NCBI RefSeq assembly: GCF_001886735.1 | Contig: NZ_CP018081.1 | Location: 248,001 to 312,000, forward strand | Direction: 5' to 3' | DNA length: 64,000 nt | Source: Sulfitobacter alexandrii | GTDB lineage: Bacteria > Pseudomonadota > Alphaproteobacteria > Rhodobacterales > Rhodobacteraceae | Shown: piece by piece, positions 1 to 8,972 of the stretch | How positions within the stretch are numbered: position 1 is the stretch's first letter | Layout of the letters: every line of letters begins with the position of its first letter | Notes under the pieces: model-generated | The model's database searches: none | Seen by the model: only the letters and a program-made list of their open reading frames with translations | What the model was told of the DNA's origin: nothing | Translations under genes and position numbers: made by a program

Positions 1-234
1 GGCCCAGGAACCCAGCAGGATCGGATTGTTTGAAATCTCCAAGCCTTCCAGATGAAAATGGTGCTCCGAAAAGGCGACGAAGTCAAAGCCGAGGTCTTCG
101 AGCTGCTTGATCACGCGGGCGTGTTCGTTCAGCGACCGCTGGTAGTAAGTCGGGTTGGCTCCTGGGTACTGCTCTGATTGTAACTCATCGTGTTTCGCGG
201 CCGCAGCCGGTAGCAGAAACGCTCCAAATCGCAT
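1..234 (-). CDS. Luciferase-like (LLM) flavin-dependent monooxygenase, N-terminal part
   Basis: The gene runs off the left edge, so only the first 78 residues are present. The start is the ATG at 234, preceded by an AGGAG-type ribosome site. The protein begins MRFGAFLLPA and continues to FDFVAFSEHHFH. This first beta strand of a TIM barrel followed by an E-H-H segment is typical of bacterial-luciferase-like monooxygenases, which use reduced FMN and oxygen. It is the last gene of the leftward catabolic operon and lies directly downstream of an FMN reductase that could supply FMNH2. The substrate cannot be told from the fragment. Confidence 0.75.
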   Translation of the reverse strand, partial: MRFGAFLLPAAAAKHDELQSEQYPGANPTYYQRSLNEHARVIKQLEDLGFDFVAFSEHHFHLEGLEISNNPILLGSWA

Positions 235-328
235 GTGTTTTCTCCTTTCTTGATTTACGTATCAACGCCGGGGCGATGTCTTTCCGATGTTCCCGCCCTC
301 CACCTCCAAAGCGAATCGGGCGGGTCAT

Positions 329-901
329 TCAACTCTTGCGAATGGCAAACTCCGTGACCTGATCGGCGATTGTGTCGAGTTGGAAGCGCACGGCGGCATC
401 CACACAGACACCCGCGTCATCGAAGACTTTTTGGGTGGAATTGATCATCCCGCCCATTGGCGTCGGCCAGCCGCGCAGCGCATGGACAATGGCGCGAAGC
501 GCGGACAGCGTTTGACCAGCGGCCTGCCAACCTGCGCCGCAAGCGATCGAGCCCACCGGCAGCCCATCGAAATACACGCGGGCATCGCGGTTCATGTCTT
601 CGGTATAATCGAGCGCATTCTTCACTAGCCCGGAGACCGAGCCGTGAAAGGCGGGAGAGCACAAGACCAGCCCATCGCATTCGCGCATCAGCGCGATCAT
701 CTCCTGGGCGGCCGCGCTGCGCTCGGCAGACTCGGGCGAATAAAGCGGTAGGTTCAGCGCCTGCCCGGAAATCAGTTTTGTGCGGGCACCGCGCTCCTCG
801 GCTCGTGCAAGCACATGGTGCAGGGCTTTTTGCCCGGTGGACTGATTCCGCAAAGTTCCACCGACCCCCAGAATCAGGGGGCGGTTCTTTTCTCTCATCA
901 T
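329..901 (-). CDS. NADPH-dependent FMN reductase
   Basis: This 190-residue flavodoxin-like protein has the pattern of the SsuE/MsuE type NAD(P)H:FMN reductases. It opens with a phosphate-binding strand and loop (ILGVGGTLRNQSTGQK, about residues 10-25). The central CSPAFHGSVSGLVKNALDY segment is the flavin-binding signature of the family. It would make free FMNH2 for the neighbouring luciferase-like monooxygenase and perhaps also support the HpaB-type hydroxylase. A GGGAGGA site lies nine bases before the chosen ATG. The gene follows mhpE in the same direction after a 138-base gap, so it may be co-transcribed or have its own promoter. Confidence 0.85.
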   Translation of the reverse strand: MMREKNRPLILGVGGTLRNQSTGQKALHHVLARAEERGARTKLISGQALNLPLYSPESAERSAAAQEMIALMRECDGLVLCSPAFHGSVSGLVKNALDYTEDMNRDARVYFDGLPVGSIACGAGWQAAGQTLSALRAIVHALRGWPTPMGGMINSTQKVFDDAGVCVDAAVRFQLDTIADQVTEFAIRKS

Positions 902-1039
902 TGAAGATGTCCTCCCTAGGCCTTCAGTCGAGCCGCCGCCTCACTCTCTCTGGCGTTTCGCAGCATCGACAAGAATGAGGTTATTACTCATCCCGACAAC
1001 ATCGCAAAACTAACTGTCTTCTGTTCACTCAGCGAACGC

Positions 1040-2074
1040 TCATTCGGTGCCCTGCCCTGCCCGCAGCAGATCCAGGGCCACGTCGACGATCATGTCTTCC
1101 TGACCGCCGACCATTTTGCGCTCGCCCAACTCGACCAGGATTTCGCGCGAATCGAGACCGTAGGTCTTGGCGGCGGTTTCGGCATGACGCAGGAAGCTCG
1201 AATAGACCCCGGCATACCCCAGCGCGATAGTTTCGCGGTCCACCTGCACCGGCCTGTCCTGGATCGGGCGCACCAGCCGGTCAGCCGCGTCCATAAGCGC
1301 GAAAAGATCGCAGCCGTGGTCCCAACCGGACCGCTCGGCGACAGCCACGAAGGCTTCGATCGGCGTATTGCCGGCTCCTGCGCCCATCCCGGCCAAAGAG
1401 CCGTCCACCCGGAACGCGCCCTGTTCCACCGCAACAACCGAATTGGCCACCGCAAGCGACAGATTCTGATGCGCGTGGATACCCACCTGGGTTTCCGGAT
1501 TCAGTACATCGCGATAGGCGCGGATACGGTCCCGTGCGCCATCCATCAGCAGCGCGCCGGCCGAGTCGGTGACATAGACGCAATGGGCGCCATAGCTTTC
1601 CATCAACAACGCCTGTTCGGCCAACTCCTTTGGCCCCAACATGTGCGCCATCATCAAAAAGCCCGACACATCCATGCCGATCTTGCGGGCATGGGCGATA
1701 TGCTGGGCGGCGACATCGGCCTCGGTGCAATGGGTGGCCACACGGACTGAGCGCACCCCCGCATCATAGGCGGCCTGAAGGTCGTGAATGGTGCCGATCC
1801 CCGGCACCAGAAGAGCTGTCAGTTTGGCGGTTTCAAGCTTGTCGGCGACGGCGGCGATCCATTCAAGATCGGTGTGGCGCCCAAAACCATAGGCAAAGCT
1901 CGACCCGGCCAGCCCGTCGCCGTGGCTCAGTTCGATCGCGGCCACGCCGGCGCGGTCCAGCGCCGTGGCGATGTCGATGCACTGATCCAAAGTGTACCGG
2001 TGGCGGATCGCGTGCATCCCGTCGCGCAGGGTAACATCCTGTACGTAAAGCTTGGTCTTGTCCGAGTCGGTCAT
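1040..2074 (-). CDS. mhpE: 4-hydroxy-2-oxovalerate aldolase
   Basis: This DRE-TIM/HMGL-type metal-dependent aldolase (344 residues, normal for the family) splits 4-hydroxy-2-oxovalerate into pyruvate and acetaldehyde at the end of the meta-cleavage pathway. The N-terminal [14 protein letters not shown] (residues 14-27) carries the conserved Arg17, Asp18 and His21 expected in the active site. The [15 protein letters not shown] segment is the HxH metal-binding motif. The start codon lies one base after the stop of the acylating acetaldehyde dehydrogenase. These two enzymes normally form a channelling complex (DmpFG, BphIJ, MhpEF), and the adjacency agrees with that. Confidence 0.95.
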   Translation of the reverse strand: MTDSDKTKLYVQDVTLRDGMHAIRHRYTLDQCIDIATALDRAGVAAIELSHGDGLAGSSFAYGFGRHTDLEWIAAVADKLETAKLTALLVPGIGTIHDLQAAYDAGVRSVRVATHCTEADVAAQHIAHARKIGMDVSGFLMMAHMLGPKELAEQALLMESYGAHCVYVTDSAGALLMDGARDRIRAYRDVLNPETQVGIHAHQNLSLAVANSVVAVEQGAFRVDGSLAGMGAGAGNTPIEAFVAVAERSGWDHGCDLFALMDAADRLVRPIQDRPVQVDRETIALGYAGVYSSFLRHAETAAKTYGLDSREILVELGERKMVGGQEDMIVDVALDLLRAGQGTE

Positions 2075-2075
2075 C

Positions 2076-3017
2076 TCACGCGGCCTCCGTCAGTGTCCGT
2101 CGCGCCAGCCGTTCGGCGGTTTTCAACGCAGCAGAGGTCATGATGTCCAGATTGCCGGCATATTTCGGCAAGTAGTGGCCCGCGCCTTCGACTTCGAGAA
2201 ACACGCTGACCTTCAGCCCGGTGGCGTGGTCGTCGACGCCCGGGATGCGCACCGCGGCGTTGTTGCCGATGGTCTCGAACTGGATTTCCTGTTTCAGCCG
2301 ATAGCCAGGCACGTAGTCCTGCACCTCGGCGATCATCGCTTCGACCGAGCGGCGCACGGCTTCACGATCAGTCGTTTTTGCCAAACAATAGACGGTGTCG
2401 CGCATGATCATGGGCGGCTCTGCGGGGTTGAGAATGATCACCGCCTTGCCCTTTGAGGCGCCACCGACCTCGCAGATTGCGCGCGATGTGGTCTCGGTGA
2501 ATTCGTCGATATTGGCGCGGGTGCCTGGTCCGGCCGAGCGGGATGAGATCGAGGCGACGATCTCCGCATAGCTGACTTCGGCGACTCGCGACACCGCCGC
2601 CACAATCGGGATCGTGGCCTGGCCACCACAGGTCACCATATTGATATTGGTCTCCGCCAGGTGGTTGTCCATGTTCACCAGGGGAACAACATAAGGACCA
2701 ACGGCCGCCGGGGTCAGGTCGATCATGATCTTGCCCGCGTCGCGGACAATCTGGTCATTGCGCTTGTGCGCGCCCGCGGACGTGGCATCGAAGACAATGC
2801 CAATCTCGGACCACACGGGCAGCCGGGTCAGCCCCTCGATGCCTTCATGCGTAGACGCGATGCCAAGCCGTGTGGCACGGGCCAGACCATCGCTGTCCGG
2901 GTCGATCCCGACCATGGCGCCCACCTCCAGAACGTCCGAAGTCCTCATGATCTTGATCATCAGATCGGTGCCGATATTGCCCGAACCGATGATTGCAACC
3001 TTGATCTTGCCGGTCAT
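2076..3017 (-). CDS. mhpF: Acetaldehyde dehydrogenase (acylating)
   Basis: The 313-residue protein matches the DmpF/BphJ/MhpF family, which oxidises acetaldehyde with NAD+ and CoA to acetyl-CoA. The Rossmann motif [16 protein letters not shown] is at residues 8-23. The nucleophilic cysteine is Cys130 in [14 protein letters not shown]. The start overlaps the stop of the hydratase gene by four bases (ATGA), showing translational coupling. It should form a complex with the aldolase encoded immediately downstream, keeping acetaldehyde from escaping. Confidence 0.95.
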   Translation of the reverse strand: MTGKIKVAIIGSGNIGTDLMIKIMRTSDVLEVGAMVGIDPDSDGLARATRLGIASTHEGIEGLTRLPVWSEIGIVFDATSAGAHKRNDQIVRDAGKIMIDLTPAAVGPYVVPLVNMDNHLAETNINMVTCGGQATIPIVAAVSRVAEVSYAEIVASISSRSAGPGTRANIDEFTETTSRAICEVGGASKGKAVIILNPAEPPMIMRDTVYCLAKTTDREAVRRSVEAMIAEVQDYVPGYRLKQEIQFETIGNNAAVRIPGVDDHATGLKVSVFLEVEGAGHYLPKYAGNLDIMTSAALKTAERLARRTLTEAA

Positions 3018-3811
3018 GCTCCCGCCCCTCCGTCGTCGAAATTCACCTGGATTGGCGAGAACCCGGAAATCTCGGCCAGATATGCCTCGCCCGGTCCCAC
3101 CGGGACCATCGGCCCGAAAGCCCCCGACATCACGATGTCGCCTTCAGCCAGTGGTTGGCCCAGCTGCGCCATGCGGCGGGCCAGCCACAATGTCGCGTTG
3201 AGCGGGCTTCCCATGCAATCTACGCCAAGCCCGTGTGAAACGACGCGGCCATTGCACGACAGGATGCCGCCGCAGAGTCGCAGGTCGAGATCGGTCAGCC
3301 GACGCGCGCCAAGGCCCAGAAGGAACCCCCCGCCCGACGCGTTGTCGGCCACAGTGTCGACCAGTTTGATGTCCCAATCTCGGATCGCGGTGTCGACCAC
3401 TTCAAGCGCCGGAACCGCATAGGCGACACGGCGGATCAGTTCGGCCATCGGCGCCTCGGGATCGTCGAAGCCGCGGTCCATTACGAAGGCCACTTCCAAC
3501 TCGGCCTTTGGCTGCATGAAGCGGCCGGTGTCGACGACCTCGCCATCGGTGAAGAAATAGTCGGCCCAAAGCATCCCGTAATCGGGTTGGTCGATGCCCA
3601 TCTGAGCCTGAACCGCCGGCGAGGTCAGCCCAATCTTGCGACCAACCAACCGTCGTCCCTGGCCAAGCCAAATCTTGTTTGCGGCGTCCTGCACCGCATA
3701 GGCGTCCTCAACCGTGTCCAGCCCGTGACTTTCGCGCAGCGGCGGGATCTGTTTCAGCTCTGTCCGGGCGTCCACCAGCGCCGTGGCCATGTCGTCGATG
3801 CGCCCGCTCAT
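3014..3811 (-). CDS. mhpD: 2-oxopent-4-enoate hydratase
   Basis: This 265-residue protein belongs to the 2-keto-4-pentenoate hydratase/4-oxalocrotonate decarboxylase family. Conserved features are [20 protein letters not shown] near residue 55, the acidic cluster [11 protein letters not shown], and [13 protein letters not shown]. In this context the substrate is the dienoate released by the hydrolase, which is hydrated to 4-hydroxy-2-oxovalerate. It sits between the flavin reductase and mhpF with four-base overlaps on both sides. A second member of the same family at 11985-12770 is the more likely decarboxylase, so the division of labour is inferred from context. Confidence 0.88.
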   Translation of the reverse strand: MSGRIDDMATALVDARTELKQIPPLRESHGLDTVEDAYAVQDAANKIWLGQGRRLVGRKIGLTSPAVQAQMGIDQPDYGMLWADYFFTDGEVVDTGRFMQPKAELEVAFVMDRGFDDPEAPMAELIRRVAYAVPALEVVDTAIRDWDIKLVDTVADNASGGGFLLGLGARRLTDLDLRLCGGILSCNGRVVSHGLGVDCMGSPLNATLWLARRMAQLGQPLAEGDIVMSGAFGPMVPVGPGEAYLAEISGFSPIQVNFDDGGAGA

Positions 3812-4359
3812 GCGGTGCCCCGAGGCTGGCGGGCGTCTTCGTCAATCGGCAGATAGTCGCCCCGCCAGTGCAGAAGCGGCGGCTCGGGAAATGTGCGGGC
3901 CCGCAACACGCGCCCTACCAGGATCGTGTGATCGCCGCCGGGAAGCGTGGTTTCGAGGCTGCATTCGATCCAGGCCGCTGCACCTTTGATCAAGGGCAAC
4001 TCGACAATTCCTTCGTCAAGGTCAAGATCGGCAAAGCGGTCAACATCGGCGGTCGCAAAACGCCGCGACACCTCTTCTTGATCCGCCGCCAGGATATTCA
4101 CTGCAAAGCGTTGCGCGCGCAGGAAAACCGGCAACGAATAGGCTTCATTGCGCAAACTCCATTGCACCAGCGGCGGGTCAAGCGACAACGAGGAGAACGA
4201 TGTGGCCGTGACGCCATAATGCCCCTCCTCGTCATCATGCGTCGTCATGACCGTGATGCCGGTGGCAAAACGTCCCAGCGCATCGCGGAACGCTGTCGGC
4301 GCCAAGGGTGGTGTCGTTTTGGCACTGACAAGGCGTTTTGCCTGTGTGTTTATCGTCAT
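3808..4359 (-). CDS. hpaC: Flavin reductase component of the HpaB-type monooxygenase
   Basis: This 183-residue protein has the flavin-reductase-like domain (FMN-binding split barrel). FRDALGRFATGITVMTTHD (residues 23-41) and GVTATSFSSLSLDPPLVQWSL are the usual flavin-binding stretches of HpaC-type reductases. It would use NAD(P)H to reduce free FAD for HpaB encoded two genes upstream. An AAGGAGAG site precedes the ATG, and the stop overlaps the next gene by four bases. It is separated from hpaB by the hydrolase gene, which is unusual but keeps it in one transcription unit. Confidence 0.88.
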   Translation of the reverse strand: MTINTQAKRLVSAKTTPPLAPTAFRDALGRFATGITVMTTHDDEEGHYGVTATSFSSLSLDPPLVQWSLRNEAYSLPVFLRAQRFAVNILAADQEEVSRRFATADVDRFADLDLDEGIVELPLIKGAAAWIECSLETTLPGGDHTILVGRVLRARTFPEPPLLHWRGDYLPIDEDARQPRGTA

Positions 4360-4427
4360 GACTTTGCTCTCCTTGTCTCAGGGTCGGTTGGGCCGATGAA
4401 ACCACGTGTTTCCGTTCCGGGTCGCGG

Positions 4428-5300
4428 TCAGCGGCCCAGCAGGAAGTCGATGTGAATCCGATTGAAAGTTTCGGGATCTTCGAATTGGGGCCAGTGGCCG
4501 CATTCGTTCATCACTTCGAAGCGCGCATCGGGAATCGCATCCGCGATCTTGCGGCCTTCTTCGGGCGCTGCGGTGGGATCGTGCGAGGTCCACAGAACCA
4601 GAGTCGGCGTTGTGATCTTGGCACTGTCCTCGGGGCTGAACATGTTCCGCTGACGGATGTCCATTTCCTGCAGGCACAGGATGCGTTCCATGATGTCGGC
4701 ATAGCCGGGCTGTGCGTAGATTGCCCGGCGCACTTCGACGAGATCGTCATTCACCTTGGAATGGTCGTGCATCAGAAATTCCAGCCGCGTTCGAATCCGC
4801 TCAGGCGACGGATCGTTCACCGCTTCCATGGTCAGCCGCTTGATGCGTTCCATCACCTCCGGATAAGCGGTCCAGCCGCCGGCCGTGTTCAGTACAGTGC
4901 GGTCGAGCCATTCGGGATGATGAACCGCCATCCATCCGGCCACCCAGCCGCCAAGGGACTCGCCCGACACATGCGCCTTTTTGTGTCCGAGCGCCTTGAT
5001 CACATTGATCACGTGCTTGGCATAGTCAGCGATTTCGTAATCCAGCTTCGGCTTGTCGCTCCAACCGTGGCCGACAAGGTCGATTGCATAGGTGCGGAAA
5101 TGCTCGGCATGGGCGGCAAGATTGCGGCTGTAGGCCTCGGCGTGGCCGCCGGTCCCGTGGATCAGGATCAGCAGCGGTTTGTCTTCGTCACCGGCCGCCA
5201 GATAGCGGGTGCGGACGCCGCCCGCATCCAGATAGCCCTGGGTAAAAGGCACCCGCGTCAGGTCGGTCCAGATGGATTTGTGTTGGGACGTCATTGTCAT
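4428..5300 (-). CDS. mhpC: Meta-cleavage product hydrolase (alpha/beta hydrolase, MhpC-like)
   Basis: This C-C bond hydrolase (290 residues from the chosen ATG) acts on ring-opened meta-cleavage products. The oxyanion motif LILIHGTGGHAEAY is near residue 45. The nucleophile is Ser115 in the elbow VSGESLGGWV. The acid lies in LWTSHDPTAAPEEG and the catalytic His in NECGHWPQFE near the C-terminus. I chose the ATG at 5300 because GTGGAG lies eight bases before it. A GTG at 5321 overlapping the hpaB stop is possible and would add seven residues. Its position after hpaB fits hydrolysis of the MhpB product to 2-hydroxypentadienoate. Confidence 0.88.
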   Translation of the reverse strand: MTMTSQHKSIWTDLTRVPFTQGYLDAGGVRTRYLAAGDEDKPLLILIHGTGGHAEAYSRNLAAHAEHFRTYAIDLVGHGWSDKPKLDYEIADYAKHVINVIKALGHKKAHVSGESLGGWVAGWMAVHHPEWLDRTVLNTAGGWTAYPEVMERIKRLTMEAVNDPSPERIRTRLEFLMHDHSKVNDDLVEVRRAIYAQPGYADIMERILCLQEMDIRQRNMFSPEDSAKITTPTLVLWTSHDPTAAPEEGRKIADAIPDARFEVMNECGHWPQFEDPETFNRIHIDFLLGR

Positions 5301-5317
5301 CTCATACTCCACGTTTT

Positions 5318-6811
5318 TCACTCTGCTGCGTCGCGCTGCAGGCTGCGCGCGGGTTCAGGATCACCAGCCAGCGCCAGCGCATCGTTGACCAGGCGCATCA
5401 TCTCTTCGTCCTGCACCTGAAGATAGTTGGAGGCAGTGGTCCGGATCGGATCGCCCGCATAGTAGCGCTCGTACTGAAGCAGCCGTGAGCCAAACGCCTC
5501 ACCGGAAAGATCCCAGGCAAGCTTGAAAAGCCGCGCCCGATCTACCGAAGACATTCCGCCTGCGCCCTGGTAATAAAGGTCCGTGTCTTCAGACAGTTCG
5601 GGGACAGTGAATTCTGCGCCCGAGGGCATCATCATGAACCCGCCGGCGGCAATGGTCTGAATGGTCTCCACCAGCTTCGGGTAAGCGGTTGGCAGGAAGG
5701 TGCGCAGCGCCTGCAAAGGGGCCAGAGCCGGGCGCACCGTATCATGGCCGGTTTGCTCACATTCCACTTCGGAGCGCACCAAGCCGCTCTTGAGAAACTC
5801 GATTCCGTTCAGGGCCTCGCCCAGCATTCGCTGCACATGCAGGAATTGGTCGGCGCCAATCGAACGCGCGACAGCCATGGCCACGCCCACTCCGAATTGC
5901 AGTTTCACCAGCGCCCGCGTGTTGGTCTGGTGCGCGGTGTAGTTGCGCAGCGCCGTCTCGGTATAAAGCGCGTTGTTGAGCGCAACGTCGCGATACATGA
6001 ACACCCGTTCCCATGGAACAAAGACATTGTCGAAGATCAAGAGCGAGTCGTTCTCTTCGAAGTTATTCGACAGCGGATGATCAAAGTCGGACCGCTGCCC
6101 ATCGACGGTGTAGGGTTCGCGGCAGATCTGCTTCACGCCCGGATCGGACACCTTAACTGCGAAGGACAACGCGTGGTCGGCGTCACTTTCCGGGATGCCG
6201 GGCAGGCAATACATCAGCATTTCGTCCGCAACCGCGCCGAGCGTGGCCACCATCCGCGCGCCCTGCACGTAAATGCCCTCATCGGTTTCCTTGACCACCC
6301 GCATGTGCAGGTTTTTCTGTTCGGAAGACGATTTGGTCCGGTCGTTCTGCGGCGAAATCAGCGCGTGGCTGAGAAACAGATCGTTGTCGCGGATGTATTT
6401 GTAGTAATTGACGATATTGTCCGCAAAGCGGTCGCCGCCGCGGGCGAAAACCTCGCGCGCTTCGGCAAATGCAAGCAAACTGGCGTTAAGGAAGTCCGGG
6501 GAGCGCCCCATCAGGCCGAAATTCATCGACGCCCAGAGGTAATAGGCATCGCGGCGGCGGCGCAGATCTTCGGACGTTTTCGCCGGCATAAAGGCCATGC
6601 CGGCCCGCTGACCGGTTTCGGGGACTTCATAGGTCAATGTATTGCGGGTCGCCGGATCGACCTGGGCTTCATAAAGCCGGGCCAATTGGCGCACGATCCG
6701 CGAGAAGGCCGGATGCGTGGTGACATCCTCGACCTTTTCGCCGTTAATCCAAACTGCGCGCGGGTTGGCTTTCAACCCGTCGATGAATTGCTGTCCGCTA
6801 CGGACTCCCAT
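5318..6811 (-). CDS. hpaB: 4-hydroxyphenylacetate 3-monooxygenase-type hydroxylase, oxygenase component
   Basis: This 497-residue protein belongs to the HpaB/PvcC/TftD family of FADH2-dependent phenol hydroxylases. Family hallmarks include RSGQQFIDGLK at the N-terminus, the central HMRVVKETDEGIYVQGARMVATLGAVADE, and DNVFVPWERVFMYRD. It needs reduced flavin from an HpaC-type partner, found here at 3808-4359. It adds a hydroxyl group ortho to an existing one, making the catechol that MhpB opens. The usual MhpA-type flavoprotein hydroxylase is absent, so this gene probably replaces it. The exact substrate (a hydroxyphenylpropionate, hydroxycinnamate or similar) is inferred only. Confidence 0.92.
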   Translation of the reverse strand: MGVRSGQQFIDGLKANPRAVWINGEKVEDVTTHPAFSRIVRQLARLYEAQVDPATRNTLTYEVPETGQRAGMAFMPAKTSEDLRRRRDAYYLWASMNFGLMGRSPDFLNASLLAFAEAREVFARGGDRFADNIVNYYKYIRDNDLFLSHALISPQNDRTKSSSEQKNLHMRVVKETDEGIYVQGARMVATLGAVADEMLMYCLPGIPESDADHALSFAVKVSDPGVKQICREPYTVDGQRSDFDHPLSNNFEENDSLLIFDNVFVPWERVFMYRDVALNNALYTETALRNYTAHQTNTRALVKLQFGVGVAMAVARSIGADQFLHVQRMLGEALNGIEFLKSGLVRSEVECEQTGHDTVRPALAPLQALRTFLPTAYPKLVETIQTIAAGGFMMMPSGAEFTVPELSEDTDLYYQGAGGMSSVDRARLFKLAWDLSGEAFGSRLLQYERYYAGDPIRTTASNYLQVQDEEMMRLVNDALALAGDPEPARSLQRDAAE

Positions 6812-6877
6812 GTCTCACTCCTGCTTTTCGTGTCGACTTTCGCCAAGCGCGTCGGCCGTCTGGTTGAATCCGTGGCG

Positions 6878-7810
6878 TCAGGCCGGTGTGGCCGTCATGA
6901 TGCCCATGCCCGTAAGCCATTCCGGAATAGGTTCGTAGAACAACACGTCTGATTTGTAGCCCTGACCCAGGGCCGCCAATGCAGCGATCCAGCAACGCAC
7001 CTCATGGCTGCCCCGGCCACCGGTCTGCGAGATCGTTTGGTCGTCTGATGAGTCGAGCGTGGAGAGATCACCAGCCGCGAAGCCGTCCAACAACATCTTG
7101 TCCCAGTCAGCATCGAGCGCTAGCAGCTTCGACTGCCCGGCGGCAAAGCGCGGCCCCTCTCCCATCACGTTATTCTGTCGTGCCGTGCGCGCCGAGTGCG
7201 GCAGCGGGCCGCCGTCAATCAGCCGTTGGCGCACTTCCGGCGTTGCCGTGTCCAGCGAGGCAATTGGCGGATCGTGCGACAACCCGCCGGAACCCACGAT
7301 CAGCACCCGTTCAGGGCACGATGCTGCCCAGCGGCCGACCGCCTCGCCGAGAGCGCGGACCCTTGCCATCGTCGGCCGCGGCGCCAGGGCACAATTCACG
7401 AAAATCGGGATCATGCGCGTCAACGGCACCTTTGCCGAGAGCAATTCGATCGGCTGAACACCGCCGTGATCCACATCCATGCGGTAGGAGACCGCAACAT
7501 CGACGCCTTCTTTCAGCGTGTGTTCGGCGCAGGACCAGGCCCGGCCTGCGGGAATATCGAGCTTGCCCGCAACGGTGCCGAAATCGCCCACGGAGTCGCC
7601 TTCGATTCCGATGCAGAAAGACGGCAGAAGTTTGTAGAAGAAACCGTTCACGTGGTCCGGATGAAAAATCACCACCAGGTCCGGATCGGCTTCAGCAACA
7701 TAGTCGCTCGCCTTGTCGATGGCCCTCCAGAATCGTTTCTCGGCCTCAGGTGCCGCGCGGTTCCGATCCATGATAGGGCTGTGCGACATGCAGACGCTTC
7801 CAACAATCAT
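6878..7810 (-). CDS. mhpB: 2,3-dihydroxyphenylpropionate/2,3-dihydroxycinnamate 1,2-dioxygenase
   Basis: This class III extradiol dioxygenase (310 residues) opens the catechol ring next to the hydroxyl groups, using Fe(II). Asp114 and His115 in MDVDHGGVQP and His179 in GSGGLSHDPP fall at the numbers I know for the catalytic residues of the E. coli enzyme. HxxxP segments at residues 10 and 50 complete the signature. It is the first gene of the leftward operon, divergent from an IclR-type regulator and preceded by GGAGGAG. Its specificity points the pathway to phenylpropanoid-type substrates with a three-carbon side chain. Confidence 0.94.
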   Translation of the reverse strand: MIVGSVCMSHSPIMDRNRAAPEAEKRFWRAIDKASDYVAEADPDLVVIFHPDHVNGFFYKLLPSFCIGIEGDSVGDFGTVAGKLDIPAGRAWSCAEHTLKEGVDVAVSYRMDVDHGGVQPIELLSAKVPLTRMIPIFVNCALAPRPTMARVRALGEAVGRWAASCPERVLIVGSGGLSHDPPIASLDTATPEVRQRLIDGGPLPHSARTARQNNVMGEGPRFAAGQSKLLALDADWDKMLLDGFAAGDLSTLDSSDDQTISQTGGRGSHEVRCWIAALAALGQGYKSDVLFYEPIPEWLTGMGIMTATPA

Positions 7811-7954
7811 TTCGTCTCCTCCTCTCCGAGAGGCGTCCGCTTCTGCCCCGTGTCAGGGTGAGCGGTTTCGCCGAATGCCGGACAAGGTCTGTAACCTCCC
7901 GACACTCAAGAAATGACGCCCCCCTTGATTTTCCACAACGACCACCTCCATACT

Positions 7955-7969
7955 GTTCACGTGGCGAAC
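7955..7969. promoter_or_regulatory. Candidate IclR-family operator in the mhp divergent region
   Basis: In the 170-base region between mhpB and the regulator gene there is a dyad GTTCACGTGGCGAAC, with GTTC and GAAC arms and a further C/G pair. A closely related sequence, 13 of 15 bases identical on the other strand, occurs at 8815-8829 before the TRAP operon. Two copies at the two promoters expected to be controlled together make this a credible regulator-binding site. Confidence 0.5.
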
Positions 7970-7980
7970 GGGAGTAGGTC

Positions 7981-8784
7981 ATGACAATAGCTGGCGATTC
8001 CGATACCGCCTCCCCCTACAAGGAGATACGTGCGGTCACGCGCGCTTTGGATCTGCTGGAGGCTGCGGGTGATCTGGGGTGGGCAAAGGTCGGCGAACTT
8101 GCGACCTTCACCGGAATCGACCGCGCCACGCTGTATAGGCTTATCCACACGCTTGAACTCAAAGGTTATCTTATGCGCCGCGCCGAGGATGGCTCGGTGT
8201 CGCTGACCGAGCGGGTACACCAACTCAGCGATGGCGTTCGGTACGAAGATGTCGCGACGCAGATCATGTCGCAAATGCTGCACGAACTCACCGAGCAGGT
8301 CATTTGGCCAAGTGATTTTGCGACGCTGGTTTCCGGGCAGATGGTGATTCAGGCGTCCAGCCACAAATACAGTCCTGTTTCGGTTCACCGTAGGCTGGTG
8401 GGCAAGACGCGGTCCGTTCTCCGTTCGGCGCTGGGGCTTGCCTATCTTAGTTCGCTCGGTCGCTCAGACTTGGCGCGCACTCTGGACATATTGCACCGAA
8501 TCGGCACGCTCGATGGCCAGGACCTTGCGATTCTGGGCAACATTGATGGTCGGCTTGACGAAATCCACCGGCGCGGTTACGCGCTATCGGTCGGGTTGAT
8601 CGAAGAGAACATCAGCGCCATCGCCCTGCCCGTCAAACTCGGGCGCAAATCGATCGGCGCAGTCAATATCGCCTTTTTCCGCACGGCGATGTCGCCCGCT
8701 GAAGCGGCTGCGACTTGCCTCCAACCCCTGCGCGAGTGCATTGCCCGGTCCGAGGCGGCTCTGAAAGCGCAAACGCGTTATTGA
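7981..8784 (+). CDS. mhpR: IclR-family regulator of the catabolic cluster (MhpR-like)
   Basis: This 267-residue protein has an N-terminal winged helix (about residues 18-80: VTRALDLLEAAGDLGW, then TGIDRATLYRLIHTLELKGYLMR). A C-terminal effector domain of the IclR type follows. Family members such as MhpR and PcaR bind aromatic acids and usually activate the nearby operon. It is divergent from mhpB and sits just before the TRAP operon. GGGAGTAGG lies before the ATG. The sequence does not show which aromatic acid is sensed. Confidence 0.88.
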   Translation: MTIAGDSDTASPYKEIRAVTRALDLLEAAGDLGWAKVGELATFTGIDRATLYRLIHTLELKGYLMRRAEDGSVSLTERVHQLSDGVRYEDVATQIMSQMLHELTEQVIWPSDFATLVSGQMVIQASSHKYSPVSVHRRLVGKTRSVLRSALGLAYLSSLGRSDLARTLDILHRIGTLDGQDLAILGNIDGRLDEIHRRGYALSVGLIEENISAIALPVKLGRKSIGAVNIAFFRTAMSPAEAAATCLQPLRECIARSEAALKAQTRY

Positions 8785-8814
8785 GTCATCCAAACGAGGC
8801 ATCCAATAAAGGAT

Positions 8815-8829
8815 GTTCGCCAAGTGAAT
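8815..8829. promoter_or_regulatory. Second candidate IclR operator, upstream of the TRAP operon
   Basis: GTTCGCCAAGTGAAT matches the reverse complement of the 7955-7969 site (GTTCGCCACGTGAAC) at 13 of 15 positions. It lies 30 bases after the regulator stop codon and 144 bases before the transporter start. It suggests that uptake and breakdown are controlled by the same regulator. Confidence 0.45.
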
Positions 8830-8879
8830 ACTTTAGACTTTGCCCTTCAGGATTTCTCTTTGTGCCTCTAGCGATAACG

Positions 8880-8921
8880 AGGCGGTGAGGGGGAGACTTG
8901 CAGTCTCGCGAACCGCCTTTT
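8880..8921 (+). terminator. Hairpin with T-run between the regulator and the TRAP operon
   Basis: An outer stem AGGCGGT/ACCGCCT encloses an inner perfect stem GAGAC-TTGCA-GTCTC, followed by TTTT. It may terminate the regulator transcript, which stops 96 bases earlier. Because it lies downstream of the candidate operator at 8815-8829, it could also sit in the leader of the transporter mRNA and act as an attenuator. Confidence 0.5.
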
Positions 8922-8972
8922 GTCGCGTCAGAACGGATGCCGCGGCATCTCAACAAGGTAGGGAGGACCTTA

